DNA of 64,000 bases from assembly GCA_964442385.1 (NCBI GenBank), contig CAYTYZ010000001.1:62001-126000 (forward strand). Reading direction: 5' to 3'. This DNA is from CAYTYZ01 sp964442385. Its GTDB lineage: Bacteria; Patescibacteriota; Microgenomatia; UBA12405. Under the pieces are notes generated by a model, which made no database searches, was not told the DNA's origin, and saw only the letters and a program-made list of their open reading frames with translations. Made by a program: the position numbers and the translations under genes. The number at the start of each line of letters is the position of its first letter. Within the stretch, counting starts at the first letter, position 1. Of this stretch, positions 17,658-26,029 are shown piece after piece.

Positions 17658-18101
17658 TTATTTCTTAAACTCCTTTATCATACTCTCAAAGTCTTCCACT
17701 CTTTCTATTCTTAAAAAGACAGTAGCAAATCTAATATAAGCCAAAGCGTCTACTCGCTTTAATAGTTCCATTACCATATTGCCTATTTCCACACTAGGAA
17801 TTTCCACACTAGGCCAATTTAATAGTTTCATTTCAATTTCTTCTACAAACTTGGCTCTCTCATCTGGGGTATTTCTCCAACAAGCCTTATCAAAACACTT
17901 TACAAGCTTCTCGCGATTATAGTCCACGATCTTTCCATTTCGCTTAACCACTCTTAGCTCAATCTCTTTTACCTCTTCATAGGTAGTAAATCTTTTTTTG
18001 CACTTGATACATTCCCGCCTCCGGCGAGTTGCCTTGCCATCACTAGCATCTCGGCTTTCTAGTACATTAGATTCATCAAAACCACAATAAGGACACAACA
18101 T
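17658..18101 (-). CDS. nrdR: transcriptional repressor NrdR
   Basis: 147 residues. The N-terminal zinc ribbon has MLCPYCG and ECIKCKKRFTTYE (four cysteines), followed by the basic RRRRE stretch and an ATP-cone domain (VVKRNGKIVDYNREKL). NrdR senses ATP/dATP and represses ribonucleotide reductase genes; none lies in this window. It is tightly packed behind the IMPDH-like gene on the same strand. Confidence 0.95.
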   Translation of the reverse strand: MLCPYCGFDESNVLESRDASDGKATRRRRECIKCKKRFTTYEEVKEIELRVVKRNGKIVDYNREKLVKCFDKACWRNTPDERAKFVEEIEMKLLNWPSVEIPSVEIGNMVMELLKRVDALAYIRFATVFLRIERVEDFESMIKEFKK

Positions 18102-18107
18102 AGTTTA

Positions 18108-19145
18108 TTATACTACCATTATTCCATGCGCTCCGTTTTCCCTCATTCCAGAGCTAGTAATTTGCACAAATCTCGCTCTTTGCCAAAAGTCCACGATAGT
18201 ATGGGAATTAGAATAGCTCATGGCACTCTTTAGACCCATAGCATATTGTTCCACGATTTCCGCCACACTACCTCGATAAGGCACTAGTCCAGCCGCCCCC
18301 TCTACAAACTCCCCAGGATTACCCCCATGTCTTATGTCTTGTTTTACGCGATGGGTTCTACCTACTACTGAAGTTGAACCAAAGTATTCCTTATATTGTT
18401 TGCCATTGTTCATTATAAGGTCCCCAGGACTCTCGTTTGATCCTGCAAAAACACTGCCCATCATCACCAAGCTAGCCCCGGCAGCCACAGCCTTGGCAAA
18501 GTTACCACTTGTCGAGACTCCACCATCAGCCACTATAAATCTGCCCATTTCCCTCGCCACTCGACTACATTCCAGTACAGCATCCAGCTGTGGATAACCT
18601 ACTCCTGCATTTATTCTTGTCAAACATGCAGCCCCAGGACCAACCCCCACCTTGACTCCATCAGCTCCAGCTTCAAAAATTCGTCTAGCCCCCTCCCCTG
18701 TTCCCACATTCCCACATACTATATTAAGTTCCCCATAGGCCTCTCGACACCATCTCACTGCTTCAACTGCATTTAGTGAATCGGCGTGTGGTGTATCAAA
18801 AACCAATATGTCTACCCCAGCCCCAACTAATGCCGTAGTTCTTTCTCTATAGTCTTTGGTTACCCCACAGGCAGCTGCCACGACCTTCCCATTGGCTTTA
18901 ATCTGAGCTACAAGTTTGGCTTCATCTTCCAAAGTTCTAAACTGATCTACAGTAGATATACCCCCACACCTTGACAGCTCTTCACACAGCTCCAGGCTCA
19001 CCACGCTAGTCATATTGGCTGACATAATTGGCACTTCTAGCTCTAGATTTTTTAGTTTTATTTTAGTTGAAACATCTTTTCTAGATCTTACTTCACTATA
19101 CTGTGGGACCAACAAAACATCATCATAAGTTAAAGCAATTTGCAT
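18108..19145 (-). CDS. IMP dehydrogenase/GMP reductase family protein without CBS domains
   Basis: 345 residues. TIM-barrel features: N-terminal LTYDDVLLVPQYSEV, the phosphate-binding VADGGVSTSGN, and GVGPGAACLTR carrying the catalytic cysteine. The CBS pair of typical IMPDH is absent. IMPDH makes XMP from IMP, while GMP reductase makes IMP from GMP. The loop residues do not decide between them, because GAACLTR differs from both GSICTTR and GSVCTTR. Confidence 0.85.
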   Translation of the reverse strand: MQIALTYDDVLLVPQYSEVRSRKDVSTKIKLKNLELEVPIMSANMTSVVSLELCEELSRCGGISTVDQFRTLEDEAKLVAQIKANGKVVAAACGVTKDYRERTTALVGAGVDILVFDTPHADSLNAVEAVRWCREAYGELNIVCGNVGTGEGARRIFEAGADGVKVGVGPGAACLTRINAGVGYPQLDAVLECSRVAREMGRFIVADGGVSTSGNFAKAVAAGASLVMMGSVFAGSNESPGDLIMNNGKQYKEYFGSTSVVGRTHRVKQDIRHGGNPGEFVEGAAGLVPYRGSVAEIVEQYAMGLKSAMSYSNSHTIVDFWQRARFVQITSSGMRENGAHGIMVV

Positions 19146-19185
19146 TACATTTATAACTATAGCACTTGTCTGTTAAAATACACAA

Positions 19186-19521
19186 ATGCCACCTGAAGCA
19201 TATTTATTTCGCAAGCTTGCTCTCCAAGAATTGTCCCTATACGACCAAGATGATGGCGAGCTAAGACAACTTTTTGGGCTTACTCCTGATCCTGAAAAAA
19301 CCACCAGGGCCAAAAATCTTATGGATATGGCCATCCAGCTAGAATCCTCAGAAGAGTTTTTTCAAGCCTTAGAGCTAATCCCTATCGAAAAAGGACCCCA
19401 AATAGTTGAAAATGCCAGACTCTTTGCCAGGGCTATAGCCACAATGGCTCACCTTCCACATACTGGGCGTGGCCTCGCCCAATTCAGACGCAATCCAATA
19501 GTTGATGTTAGTTTGCTATAA
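19186..19521 (+). CDS. hypothetical protein upstream of secE
   Basis: 111-residue helical soluble protein (MPPEAYLFRKLALQELSLYD) with no family recognised. It sits 6 bp before secE at the head of the secE-nusG-ribosomal-protein cluster. Its stop codon overlaps the TATAAT box that probably drives secE. Function unknown. Confidence 0.65.
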   Translation: MPPEAYLFRKLALQELSLYDQDDGELRQLFGLTPDPEKTTRAKNLMDMAIQLESSEEFFQALELIPIEKGPQIVENARLFARAIATMAHLPHTGRGLAQFRRNPIVDVSLL

Positions 19522-19527
19522 TCTCCC

Positions 19528-19818
19528 ATGTTCGTAATTCAATATATAAAAGAGGTTTTTGCCATCATCAAACAAATTACCTGGCCAACCCGGGAAACCC
19601 TAACTCAGCTATCTATAGTAGTTATTTTTCTAAGTTTTGCCATTGCCCTGCTACTTGGTGGTTTTGATTTTGCCTTAACCTCCACCATCGGCGAGCTTGG
19701 ACGACTCAGATACAACCAGCCTATACCTACTCTAGCCCCCATTGAAACTATCGCCACACCTTCCGCCACCCTTGCTCCAACTCAAGTTCCCAAAATTCCA
19801 AAAACTAAGGTAAAATAA
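19528..19818 (+). CDS. secE: preprotein translocase subunit SecE
   Basis: 96 residues. The conserved amphipathic region IKEVFAIIKQITWPTRETL precedes a single membrane span (about 27-48), as in short bacterial SecE. SecE clamps the SecYEG export channel. A T/P-rich C-terminal extension (residues about 65-96) is unusual and would face outward. TATAAT (19517-19522) ends five bases before the ATG, suggesting an additional leaderless start. nusG follows after 6 bp. Confidence 0.9.
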   Translation: MFVIQYIKEVFAIIKQITWPTRETLTQLSIVVIFLSFAIALLLGGFDFALTSTIGELGRLRYNQPIPTLAPIETIATPSATLAPTQVPKIPKTKVK

Positions 19819-19824
19819 AGCTCT

Positions 19825-20421
19825 ATGCCAAACTCATCCACTATAACTAAAACCAAGGAATACATCTTCAAGCTGTCCGATGACGTGCCAGAATTTGGTT
19901 CTGCTTGGTATGTAGTCAACACTGCCTCTGGGCACGAATATAAAGTAATCGAAGCCTTAAAGATTCGTATGAAATCGCTTGGGGTTGAGCACAAAATCTA
20001 CCAAGCCGTGATTCCCCTGCAAAAAAAGATGATTATCAGACGTGGTCAAAAAGTTGAAGCTCAAGAAAAAGTACTTCCAGGCTATATTCTCTTGCAAATG
20101 CTACTAGAAGATGATGCTTGGTCTGCAGTTCGCCTAACTCCAGGAGTAACTGGCTTTATTGGAGTCAACAAGCTTCCTACCCGTATTTCCCAAGCTGAAG
20201 TTGACCGCATTGTTAACTCATCCCAAGAAGAAAAACCACGCTTTCAGACTAGTTACTCAGCTGGTGAGGTGGTCAAGATTATCGACGGACCTTTCTCCGA
20301 TTTTATTGGAACTATCGATAATATTGACGAAACCAAAGGCAAAGTACGAGTTCTAGTTTCCTTCTTCGAGCGCGAAACTCCAGTCGAACTCGACTTTCTA
20401 CAAATTAGCAAGGAGGTCTAA
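19825..20421 (+). CDS. nusG: transcription termination/antitermination factor NusG
   Basis: 198 residues. The NGN domain begins at AWYVVNTASGHEYKVIEAL, with the VLPGYILLQM core, and a C-terminal KOW domain follows (AGEVVKIIDGPFSDFIGTI). It binds RNA polymerase and couples it to ribosomes or Rho. About 20 extra residues precede the NGN domain. The last codons AAG GAG GTC also form an SD for the next small gene. Confidence 0.95.
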   Translation: MPNSSTITKTKEYIFKLSDDVPEFGSAWYVVNTASGHEYKVIEALKIRMKSLGVEHKIYQAVIPLQKKMIIRRGQKVEAQEKVLPGYILLQMLLEDDAWSAVRLTPGVTGFIGVNKLPTRISQAEVDRIVNSSQEEKPRFQTSYSAGEVVKIIDGPFSDFIGTIDNIDETKGKVRVLVSFFERETPVELDFLQISKEV

Positions 20422-20422
20422 T

Positions 20423-20650
20423 ATGCTCTCAATCGAAGGTAAAAAGGTTCCACCAGAAGTTGTACCCAAGATTCTAGATATTGCCCAAGAAAAAGGCCCA
20501 ATCGAAGTATCGATTTTTGACGAAGCAGACGGTGTCACACCGCCTGTGTTACAAGTATATCCACGCTCAAGCTTCTTAGAGGCTGTTACGGGGATATTTA
20601 AAAAAAGTCGTCCAATAGAAGAGCCATTTCTCAGTATTAGGCTCGGCTAA
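20423..20650 (+). CDS. hypothetical 75-residue protein
   Basis: Small protein (MLSIEGKKVPPEVVPKILDI) of unknown family, one base after the nusG stop. AAGGAGG at the end of nusG gives an SD with good spacing. Its start resembles those of the following paralogs in having a beta-strand then PPEVxxxI. It is part of an insertion between nusG and rplK. Confidence 0.6.
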   Translation: MLSIEGKKVPPEVVPKILDIAQEKGPIEVSIFDEADGVTPPVLQVYPRSSFLEAVTGIFKKSRPIEEPFLSIRLG

Positions 20651-20661
20651 AACCGATTAAA

Positions 20662-21090
20662 ATGATTGAAGTAACCAGGATTGTCGCTCTAAAACTTGCC
20701 AATCTACGTAGCCAGGCCATTGCCCAGTTGCCCCATGAAGTTCAAAACATGGTTTTTGGCTTTGAAGATGATGTCCGATCAGTCTTTCCTGATGCCATTA
20801 TCCAAGAGCAAAAAGTATCATTTTACCCAGATTTTAAATCTCTCCTACTTAGAAGGCCTGCTAGAAGCGGCCAACAATCAGTTTTACTATCTCGCCAGTC
20901 GGAGCAAAACTTTATTGTTGTCAGATCAAAAGAACTAGGTTTTACCGAAAGACCAGAAGTTGAAATCACTGCCGACGTAGAAAATAGTAAACGGTTTGCA
21001 AGAATTATTAAAGAAACTGGAAAAGATGAAATTGTAGTTGTCTACCACACCAAAAAAGGTAAAAGAGTAACCTTGCCAGATATGGTGTAA
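20662..21090 (+). CDS. hypothetical protein, tandem family member 1
   Basis: 142 residues. It starts MIEVTRIVALKLANLRSQAI and ends KDEIVVVYHTKKGKRVTL, sharing both with the next gene. Conserved between copies: QLPxEVQ, the EQKVS-x-Y/FP-x-L-x-x-LL segment, RSGQQ/RTGQQ, RSxEL and the C-terminal GKDEI. No known domain. It lies between nusG and rplK, where most bacteria have no genes. Confidence 0.65.
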   Translation: MIEVTRIVALKLANLRSQAIAQLPHEVQNMVFGFEDDVRSVFPDAIIQEQKVSFYPDFKSLLLRRPARSGQQSVLLSRQSEQNFIVVRSKELGFTERPEVEITADVENSKRFARIIKETGKDEIVVVYHTKKGKRVTLPDMV

Positions 21091-21121
21091 CATACGCTTA
21101 ATATAATTATATTGAACCAAT

Positions 21122-21553
21122 ATGATTGAAGTCACCCAGAATGTTTCATTGAATTTTGAAAATCTTCGCAACCAAGCCATAGGTCAGCTACCCCCAGAAG
21201 TGCAAGGGGCACTTCTTGAAATCCAAGATTTGGGGATTAAATCTGGCGTTAAAGCTAGATACATTGAACAAAAGGTCTCCCAATATTTAAATCTCCAACA
21301 CCTTTTATTAGGGCACCCAGAACGAACAGGGCAGCAGACAGTTTTAAAAACCTCGACAGGTATTACAAGCCGTATTAGGATTAGGTCGCGCGAATTGATA
21401 CCAAGCAATAAACCAGAAATTGAGGTAATTTTCTGGCCAGAATACATGGCTTTTTTAATAGGCCAGCGATTAAAAAATATTGGAAAAGATGAAATTATAG
21501 TGGTTCATCACACCAGAAACGGCGAAAGAGTAACTTTGTCTGATATGGTATAA
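21122..21553 (+). CDS. hypothetical protein, tandem family member 2
   Basis: 143 residues, clearly a paralog of the preceding gene (same MIEVT start, QLPPEVQ, EQKVSQY, RTGQQ, RSREL and KDEIIVVHHT motifs, and the same DMV C-terminus). The 3' ends remain alike at the DNA level, so the duplication is not ancient. A TATA-like box lies upstream. Function unknown. Confidence 0.65.
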   Translation: MIEVTQNVSLNFENLRNQAIGQLPPEVQGALLEIQDLGIKSGVKARYIEQKVSQYLNLQHLLLGHPERTGQQTVLKTSTGITSRIRIRSRELIPSNKPEIEVIFWPEYMAFLIGQRLKNIGKDEIIVVHHTRNGERVTLSDMV

Positions 21554-21583
21554 TATCGCCGTTATAATTATTATTAACAAAAA

Positions 21584-22069
21584 ATGTTCAGTATAGAAGA
21601 AGGAAAAGATGGTAGGATTATCGTTAAAAGAACCAAAATAAATGGGATTCCCGATCTAAAACTGTCACCGATTAACCAACTCCCCCCACAAATACAGCGT
21701 AGAATAAGTGTTTTAGAGCTAGCACTTCTGAATGTAGCAAGACAAAGTAGTGATCAGCATAAACAAGCCTTAAGAGTTACCACAGATGAAGTTGAAGTTA
21801 GAGTATTTCAAGATAAACTAAGGTGGTTACTAGGCAGACCCCAAACAATTGGCCGAGAATCAATATTACGTTTAAATCGTAAGGACGGGTCGCTACCAGT
21901 CGATATTATAACCGTCAGATCTTCACAGCTATCCCCCACTGGTCTTCCAGAGATTGATTTAGGAGAAGGTGGTGATGGGTTTTTGTCTCTGGCACAAGAA
22001 TTTAACGCCCTTGCAGAGGGTAAGGTAAAAGTTACTTTTGTGTATAGGCAGAATCTGGACAACGACTAA
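21584..22069 (+). CDS. hypothetical protein, diverged tandem family member 3
   Basis: 161 residues. It keeps the QLPPQIQ, DKLRWLLGRPQTIGRES and RSSQLSPTGLPEI patterns of the two upstream genes, but with a longer N-terminus and a different tail. This makes it a more distant paralog. A TATAAT box lies about 20 nt before the ATG. No function can be assigned. Confidence 0.6.
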   Translation: MFSIEEGKDGRIIVKRTKINGIPDLKLSPINQLPPQIQRRISVLELALLNVARQSSDQHKQALRVTTDEVEVRVFQDKLRWLLGRPQTIGRESILRLNRKDGSLPVDIITVRSSQLSPTGLPEIDLGEGGDGFLSLAQEFNALAEGKVKVTFVYRQNLDND

Positions 22070-22177
22070 AAACTCAAACTTGTCCAAGCATGTTATAATA
22101 CCTTCTCGCGCGCTTCTCGCGGATACGTCCAAACCAATTAGTTATTGAATGATTGGTTATTGGAATTTTTTGAAACT

Positions 22178-22603
22178 ATGGCTAAAAAAATTAAAACAAT
22201 AGTTAAACTCGCAATCGGTGCTGGTACTGCTACCCCCGCTCCCCCAGTTGGTACCGCACTTGGTCCTCATGGTATTAAAATCATGGACTTCTGCAAGGAA
22301 TTTAATGACAAAACCAAGGCTATGGCTGGTAGTATTATTCCTGCTATTATCACCATCTACGAAGACCGATCTTTCGAATTCATTTTAAAGCAACCACCAG
22401 TCTCTGACATGATTAAAAAAACCACTGGCATAGCCAAAGGTACTGGTCTAACTGGTCGTGAAAAAATTGGCAAAATCACCGATGCTCAAATCACTGATAT
22501 CGCCAAGAAAAAAATAGTTGATCTTAATACCAAATCTCTTGATGCTGCCAAGCGCATGGTCGCTGGCACCGCCAAAAGTATGGGGTTAGAAATTATTAAA
22601 TAA
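22178..22603 (+). CDS. rplK: 50S ribosomal protein L11
   Basis: 141 residues from ATG 22178, giving the normal N-terminus MAKKIKTIVKLAIGAGTATP. PPVGTALGPHG and the C-terminal RNA-binding GTAKSMGLEI are conserved. L11 binds the GTPase-associated centre of 23S rRNA. There is no SD. It is separated from rplA by a small unknown gene. Confidence 0.97.
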   Translation: MAKKIKTIVKLAIGAGTATPAPPVGTALGPHGIKIMDFCKEFNDKTKAMAGSIIPAIITIYEDRSFEFILKQPPVSDMIKKTTGIAKGTGLTGREKIGKITDAQITDIAKKKIVDLNTKSLDAAKRMVAGTAKSMGLEIIK

Positions 22604-22605
22604 TT

Positions 22606-22797
22606 ATGACTATCCAAGAAACGCCAGTTTCCATTTATTCTGCAGCCTACCAAACTATTGGTTTAGACCCAAGTAAACCAAAAGATTTAGCCGAAATTAT
22701 AAGACTTTCTCAACTAAGCAATACTGAACCTAAAGAATTGCTAGTCAGAGCAGAAAGGGTTAAAAAAGGCTTAGAAAAAGACGGTGAAGAAGAATAA
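22606..22797 (+). CDS. hypothetical 63-residue protein between rplK and rplA
   Basis: Short helical protein (MTIQETPVSIYSAAYQTIGL) with a charged tail (KKGLEKDGEEE). It starts two bases after rplK and is certainly cotranscribed with it. No family recognised. rplK and rplA are normally adjacent, so this is an insertion. Confidence 0.55.
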   Translation: MTIQETPVSIYSAAYQTIGLDPSKPKDLAEIIRLSQLSNTEPKELLVRAERVKKGLEKDGEEE

Positions 22798-22852
22798 AAT
22801 TATTAATTTAAAATTGTCTAACGACTAACGTCAAAAGACTAAAGACAAAAAT

Positions 22853-23629
22853 ATGTCCAAAACCACACAAGCCAAGAAGCTGAGCAAAGCGAAATCCGCC
22901 TTGGGCGGAGCTGAGGTGGAAGAAACAAAAGTAGATAAAACTATTGTTTCGACTGAGACTCAAGTTAAAGAAGAAGTGGCTCCAAAAGCTGCTGTCGACA
23001 AAAAAGAAGCCGAAAAATCCGCCTCGGGTGGAAAGAAAGCTGCTCACAGCAAGAAATATCTAGCTGTCAAAAAGAAAATAGACTCTAAAAAGCTCTATGA
23101 TCTCCCCGAAGCCATCAAGCTAGCTAAAGATACTCATTTAGCCAAATTTGTGGGTAAAATTGAAGCCCATATCATGACCACCCTTACCCCCGGAACGGTC
23201 GGGGAAATAGTTTTCCCTCACCTAGAACAAGCTTCTAAAAAAATTGTGGTAGCCAATGATGCTGTTATTGCCGAACTTAAAGAAGGCAAGGTCAATTTTG
23301 ACATCTTAGTTTCTACTCCCACAGTAATGACCAAGCTTTTACCTTTTGCCCGTCTTCTGGGTCCCCGAGGGCTCATGCCTAACCCTAAAAACGGTACCCT
23401 GACCGATGACACAGCCGGAGCTTTAAAAAAGTTATCTGTTGCCAAACTTGTAGTTAAAACCGAAAAGTCCGCCCCAGTTATCCATATGGTTGTAGGCAAG
23501 CTTGATCAAGCTGAAAAAGAATTGGTAGCCAATTTAGAAGAGCTTATCAAAGTAATTAATCCTACTAAAATCAAAAAATTAGTACTTTCGTCCACCATGG
23601 GACCTGGTATTAAGGTAAAATTAAACTAA
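22853..23629 (+). CDS. rplA: 50S ribosomal protein L1 with N-terminal extension
   Basis: 258 residues. The L1 core starts near residue 63 (KKYLAVKKKIDSKKLYDLPEAIKLAK) and carries ARLLGPRGLMPNPK. The first 60 residues are a K/A/E-rich extension not needed for the fold. It contains two hairpin-encoded segments (TCCGCC-TT-GGGCGGA near 22896 and TCCGCC-TC-GGGTGGA near 23017). L1 forms the L1 stalk at the ribosomal E site. No SD; AT-rich heptamer-like repeats precede the start. Confidence 0.95.
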   Translation: MSKTTQAKKLSKAKSALGGAEVEETKVDKTIVSTETQVKEEVAPKAAVDKKEAEKSASGGKKAAHSKKYLAVKKKIDSKKLYDLPEAIKLAKDTHLAKFVGKIEAHIMTTLTPGTVGEIVFPHLEQASKKIVVANDAVIAELKEGKVNFDILVSTPTVMTKLLPFARLLGPRGLMPNPKNGTLTDDTAGALKKLSVAKLVVKTEKSAPVIHMVVGKLDQAEKELVANLEELIKVINPTKIKKLVLSSTMGPGIKVKLN

Positions 23630-23630
23630 G

Positions 23631-23996
23631 ATGGACATTGATGCTCTAGTAACCAAGTACCAGTCTATAATTGACCCGGTTTTAAAAGAGGTTTACAGTG
23701 GCAAAGCTGCCCCTGGTTTTGTCGATGGCTTTGCCACCTGTATTGCTTCTCAAGTATTCCTAGATGCTAGTAGTGAGGTGGGCAATACTAGCGCTGGCGA
23801 AGTCTATGGTGACCCTAGGCCTGTTTACAACAACCTCCAAGCCAAAGCCTGGACCAAGCGTCTAGAAAGCGTTGACTTTGCCGAAGGTGAAAAAAAGGCT
23901 ACTAGCCTAATCCAATCTCTTTGGACTGCCATGCCCGAAGCCGACCAGCCCCACGCTGCTGAAATTGTCTATCTGCTCATCACCCAAAAAAAATAA
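23631..23996 (+). CDS. hypothetical protein downstream of rplA
   Basis: 121 residues, helical (MDIDALVTKYQSIIDPVLKEV), starting one base after the rplA stop and ending LLITQKK. No recognisable domain. The position suggests cotranscription with L1. Its end overlaps the convergent PIN-domain gene by 17 bp. Confidence 0.6.
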   Translation: MDIDALVTKYQSIIDPVLKEVYSGKAAPGFVDGFATCIASQVFLDASSEVGNTSAGEVYGDPRPVYNNLQAKAWTKRLESVDFAEGEKKATSLIQSLWTAMPEADQPHAAEIVYLLITQKK

Positions 23997-24381
23997 GTTT
24001 TTTGTCAAAGCTCAAAAGCTCAAAAGCTTTACTACTTCTACTTCTGGTAAGTAAATAAGCATCCACAAAATCCAGAGAATTATTCGTATATGTGTCAAGC
24101 ACATCTCGCCAAAAACCTTTATCCTGCTTTTCCCCTATTCCTATTTCCAGGTTTTCCTTGGATATAAACGACTTGAGCCTAGAACAAACCACATCTTTTG
24201 TCAGATTAAGTTTATTTTTCATTGTGTAAACACATTCAAACAAAACTATTGGATCCAGAATCCAATCCACCTTTCCATCCAAAAATAGTTCAATTTTCTT
24301 TGCTACTTGCTTGTCTAAACTACTATATTGATCTAAAAAAATAGCAATAATGATATTCGTATCAACCAGAATACTCTTCAT
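23980..24381 (-). CDS. PIN-domain ribonuclease, VapC-type toxin
   Basis: 133 residues from ATG 24381. PIN-domain acidic residues are in ILVDTNIIIAIF at the N-terminus, LDPIVLFECV in the middle and LDFVDAYLL near the end. VapC toxins cleave specific RNAs when freed from the antitoxin. The start lies within the 3' end of the AbrB-type antitoxin gene, the usual coupling of such pairs. Confidence 0.85.
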   Translation of the reverse strand: MKSILVDTNIIIAIFLDQYSSLDKQVAKKIELFLDGKVDWILDPIVLFECVYTMKNKLNLTKDVVCSRLKSFISKENLEIGIGEKQDKGFWRDVLDTYTNNSLDFVDAYLLTRSRSSKAFELLSFDKKLIFFG

Positions 24382-24616
24382 CCAACCCACCAGACAGATA
24401 GTCTGCAAATTCCTGTCCAGAATTAAAAACCGGTAAATTTTCTACGGCTATGCTCCCTACTAAACCTTTCTTTTCAGCCGGTAGTTCCAACAATATTCTA
24501 TTATTTATTACAGACATTAGTAACTTCTGTTTTTTGTTTTTAGCAAACAAACTCCGTCTTACCGATATCGGTACAGTTATTTGCCCCTGAGAAGTTACAG
24601 TTACAGTATAAGTCAT
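24362..24616 (-). CDS. AbrB/MazE-type antitoxin
   Basis: 84 residues. An N-terminal swapped-hairpin AbrB DNA-binding domain (VTSQGQITVPISVRRSLF) is followed by a short acidic tail (ADYLSGGLDEEYSG) that would bind the PIN toxin. It probably represses its own promoter together with the toxin. It overlaps the toxin gene by 20 bp. Confidence 0.85.
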   Translation of the reverse strand: MTYTVTVTSQGQITVPISVRRSLFAKNKKQKLLMSVINNRILLELPAEKKGLVGSIAVENLPVFNSGQEFADYLSGGLDEEYSG

Positions 24617-24676
24617 ACATTATTTTTATCATTTTGCATTACTTTTGTCAATTTCTAATGCAAAAGATTATATTAA

Positions 24677-24777
24677 AAAGCCCTCGATTGCTCGAGGGCT
24701 TTAGTTTTGTAATAAGACGAGAAATTTGTACCCGCAAACGGGCACATTTTCCCCTCTTACACCGGACTTAACAACTA
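24677..24777 (-). terminator. trailer element and terminator of exported-protein operon F
   Basis: On the - strand TAGTTGTTAA (24777-24768, including the TAG stop) is complementary to leader TTAACAACTA (25765-25756). Pairing extends with CAAA/TTTG on one side after a 2-nt bulge and TCC/GGA on the other after one mismatch. The terminator AAAGCCCTCGA/TCGAGGGCTTT (24677-24702) lies about 65 nt further on, with T-runs on both strands. Confidence 0.75.
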
Positions 24778-25308
24778 TTTGACACGTAGACCATCTTCGT
24801 TGGTAAAGTCAAATGCTGGCTTGCCACCACTGGCTTGCTCCAGCACTCGCTGCAACGGAGTATTCGGCCTCACGCCTTCCGGACAGTTACCACCAACTGT
24901 GACCACGTCACTTTCGATAGTGGCAAAGTTGCCGTTGCGCAATACGACCAAGGTCTGGTCGTTTGAGCCAACATACACACTGTCCGGTTCCGACTGATTG
25001 GGTGGCGTCATCTGGTTTGACAGGTTGACGCTAGGACCAAAAGTCGGAATCACCGCCTCGCCATTAGCACCACGGCCAGAGATGTATGTACAAGTCTCCA
25101 ACCTCGGCCGTTCCAGCACCAAGTAATACTTGGCCAGAACCAACCGACGAGCACTATAAGACAACGGTGGCAGCGGGATGGCACTGGCAATCGACTGGCG
25201 GTTACGCCAGGTTTGATTATTTTCTTGGTAGCTTGCATCTGAACAGCCAGCCAATCCGATTGCAAACAGTACAACAAACGGCACAATCACTTTCAGATTG
25301 ATCTTCAT
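24775..25308 (-). CDS. predicted lipoprotein
   Basis: 177 residues from ATG 25308; the frame is open further upstream but the SD AAGGAG (about 25314-25319) fixes this start. The signal peptide ends in a good lipobox, GLAGC (Cys at residue 19). The mature part is a soluble outer domain with two cysteines (ETCTYI and GGNCPEG). Second gene of a two-gene unit with the 106-residue membrane protein. G+C-rich relative to neighbours. Function unknown. Confidence 0.7.
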   Translation of the reverse strand: MKINLKVIVPFVVLFAIGLAGCSDASYQENNQTWRNRQSIASAIPLPPLSYSARRLVLAKYYLVLERPRLETCTYISGRGANGEAVIPTFGPSVNLSNQMTPPNQSEPDSVYVGSNDQTLVVLRNGNFATIESDVVTVGGNCPEGVRPNTPLQRVLEQASGGKPAFDFTNEDGLRVK

Positions 25309-25339
25309 TTTGTTCTCCTTGGTTTTTTTCTCTTCCAGC

Positions 25340-25660
25340 TTAGTTACAAGCCGAAATTCGATCTCCAGCAACTGCAGCGTTGATTCGGCGGGCCACCCGA
25401 CCATCCAACGCAGCAAAACGAGCAGGTTCAGACTCACGCAAAGCAAGCAAAGAGGTACGTGTGCCACTGGCAAACGGATCCCCTTCCCCTTGCGAGCACC
25501 AGTCGGCCATAAACTGTGTGACCTTAAACTGGTATCCGTTCTGCCTCTGGGGCTCGAGGAACACCCGATCAGTAGCAACACCAACGATCACGAAGAACAC
25601 GACCACACACACTGCAGCGAAAATAGTTCCCGCTACACTTTCAAACATATCTCTAATCAT
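25340..25660 (-). CDS. membrane-anchored small protein
   Basis: 106 residues from ATG 25660, chosen because AAGGAG lies 9-10 bases upstream. One membrane helix (about residues 11-34) is followed by an outer domain with two cysteines (DWCSQ and a C-terminal SACN). First gene of operon F. No known family. The unit has the long leader, hairpin and SD signals of the exported-protein class. Confidence 0.7.
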   Translation of the reverse strand: MIRDMFESVAGTIFAAVCVVVFFVIVGVATDRVFLEPQRQNGYQFKVTQFMADWCSQGEGDPFASGTRTSLLALRESEPARFAALDGRVARRINAAVAGDRISACN

Positions 25661-25851
25661 GACTCTCCTTTGTATTGCCATCCCGTATTGGATAGCCCGT
25701 TGACCCCACAGGGAGCATCGAGCTATCCAATATAGTTTGTTTTTCTTTTCAAATCTAGTTGTTAATTCCTGCTAAAAAAGTTTTTTGTTAAGCACTGTGC
25801 TTATTTCTTTCTAGGTAACACTAGTTTATAATACCAAACCAACAATGTCAA
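25661..25851 (-). promoter_or_regulatory. promoter and structured leader of operon F
   Basis: Minus strand: TTGACA (25851-25846) and a -10 region, TATAAA at 15 nt or TAAACT at 17 nt. The leader holds TTAACAACTA (25765-25756), complementary to the trailer of this operon. Next is an 11-bp hairpin TATTGGATAGC/GCTATCCAATA (25732-25686), then an AAAGGAG SD before ATG 25660. Confidence 0.75.
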
Positions 25852-25976
25852 GTATCTACCTAAAGATAGGCATTAATTACATATCTCTTTCGGCTGACTT
25901 ACTTATTTTCGAGGCTAAGTTTTCGGTTGGTTTGAAAATTCTTATATAACAATAATTTATTAAACTAACCAGATGT

Positions 25977-26029
25977 TAAAAGCCCCCCGGTGTCCCGGGG
26001 GGCTGTCACACAATTACTTGTATGAAACT
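25977..26029 (-). terminator. trailer element and terminator of exported-protein operon E
   Basis: AGTTTCATACAA (26029-26018), beginning in the stop codon, is the exact complement of leader TTGTATGAAACT (27108-27097). After it comes a very stable terminator AGCCCCCC-GGGACACC-GGGGGGCT (26004-25981) followed by TTTT. Confidence 0.85.
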
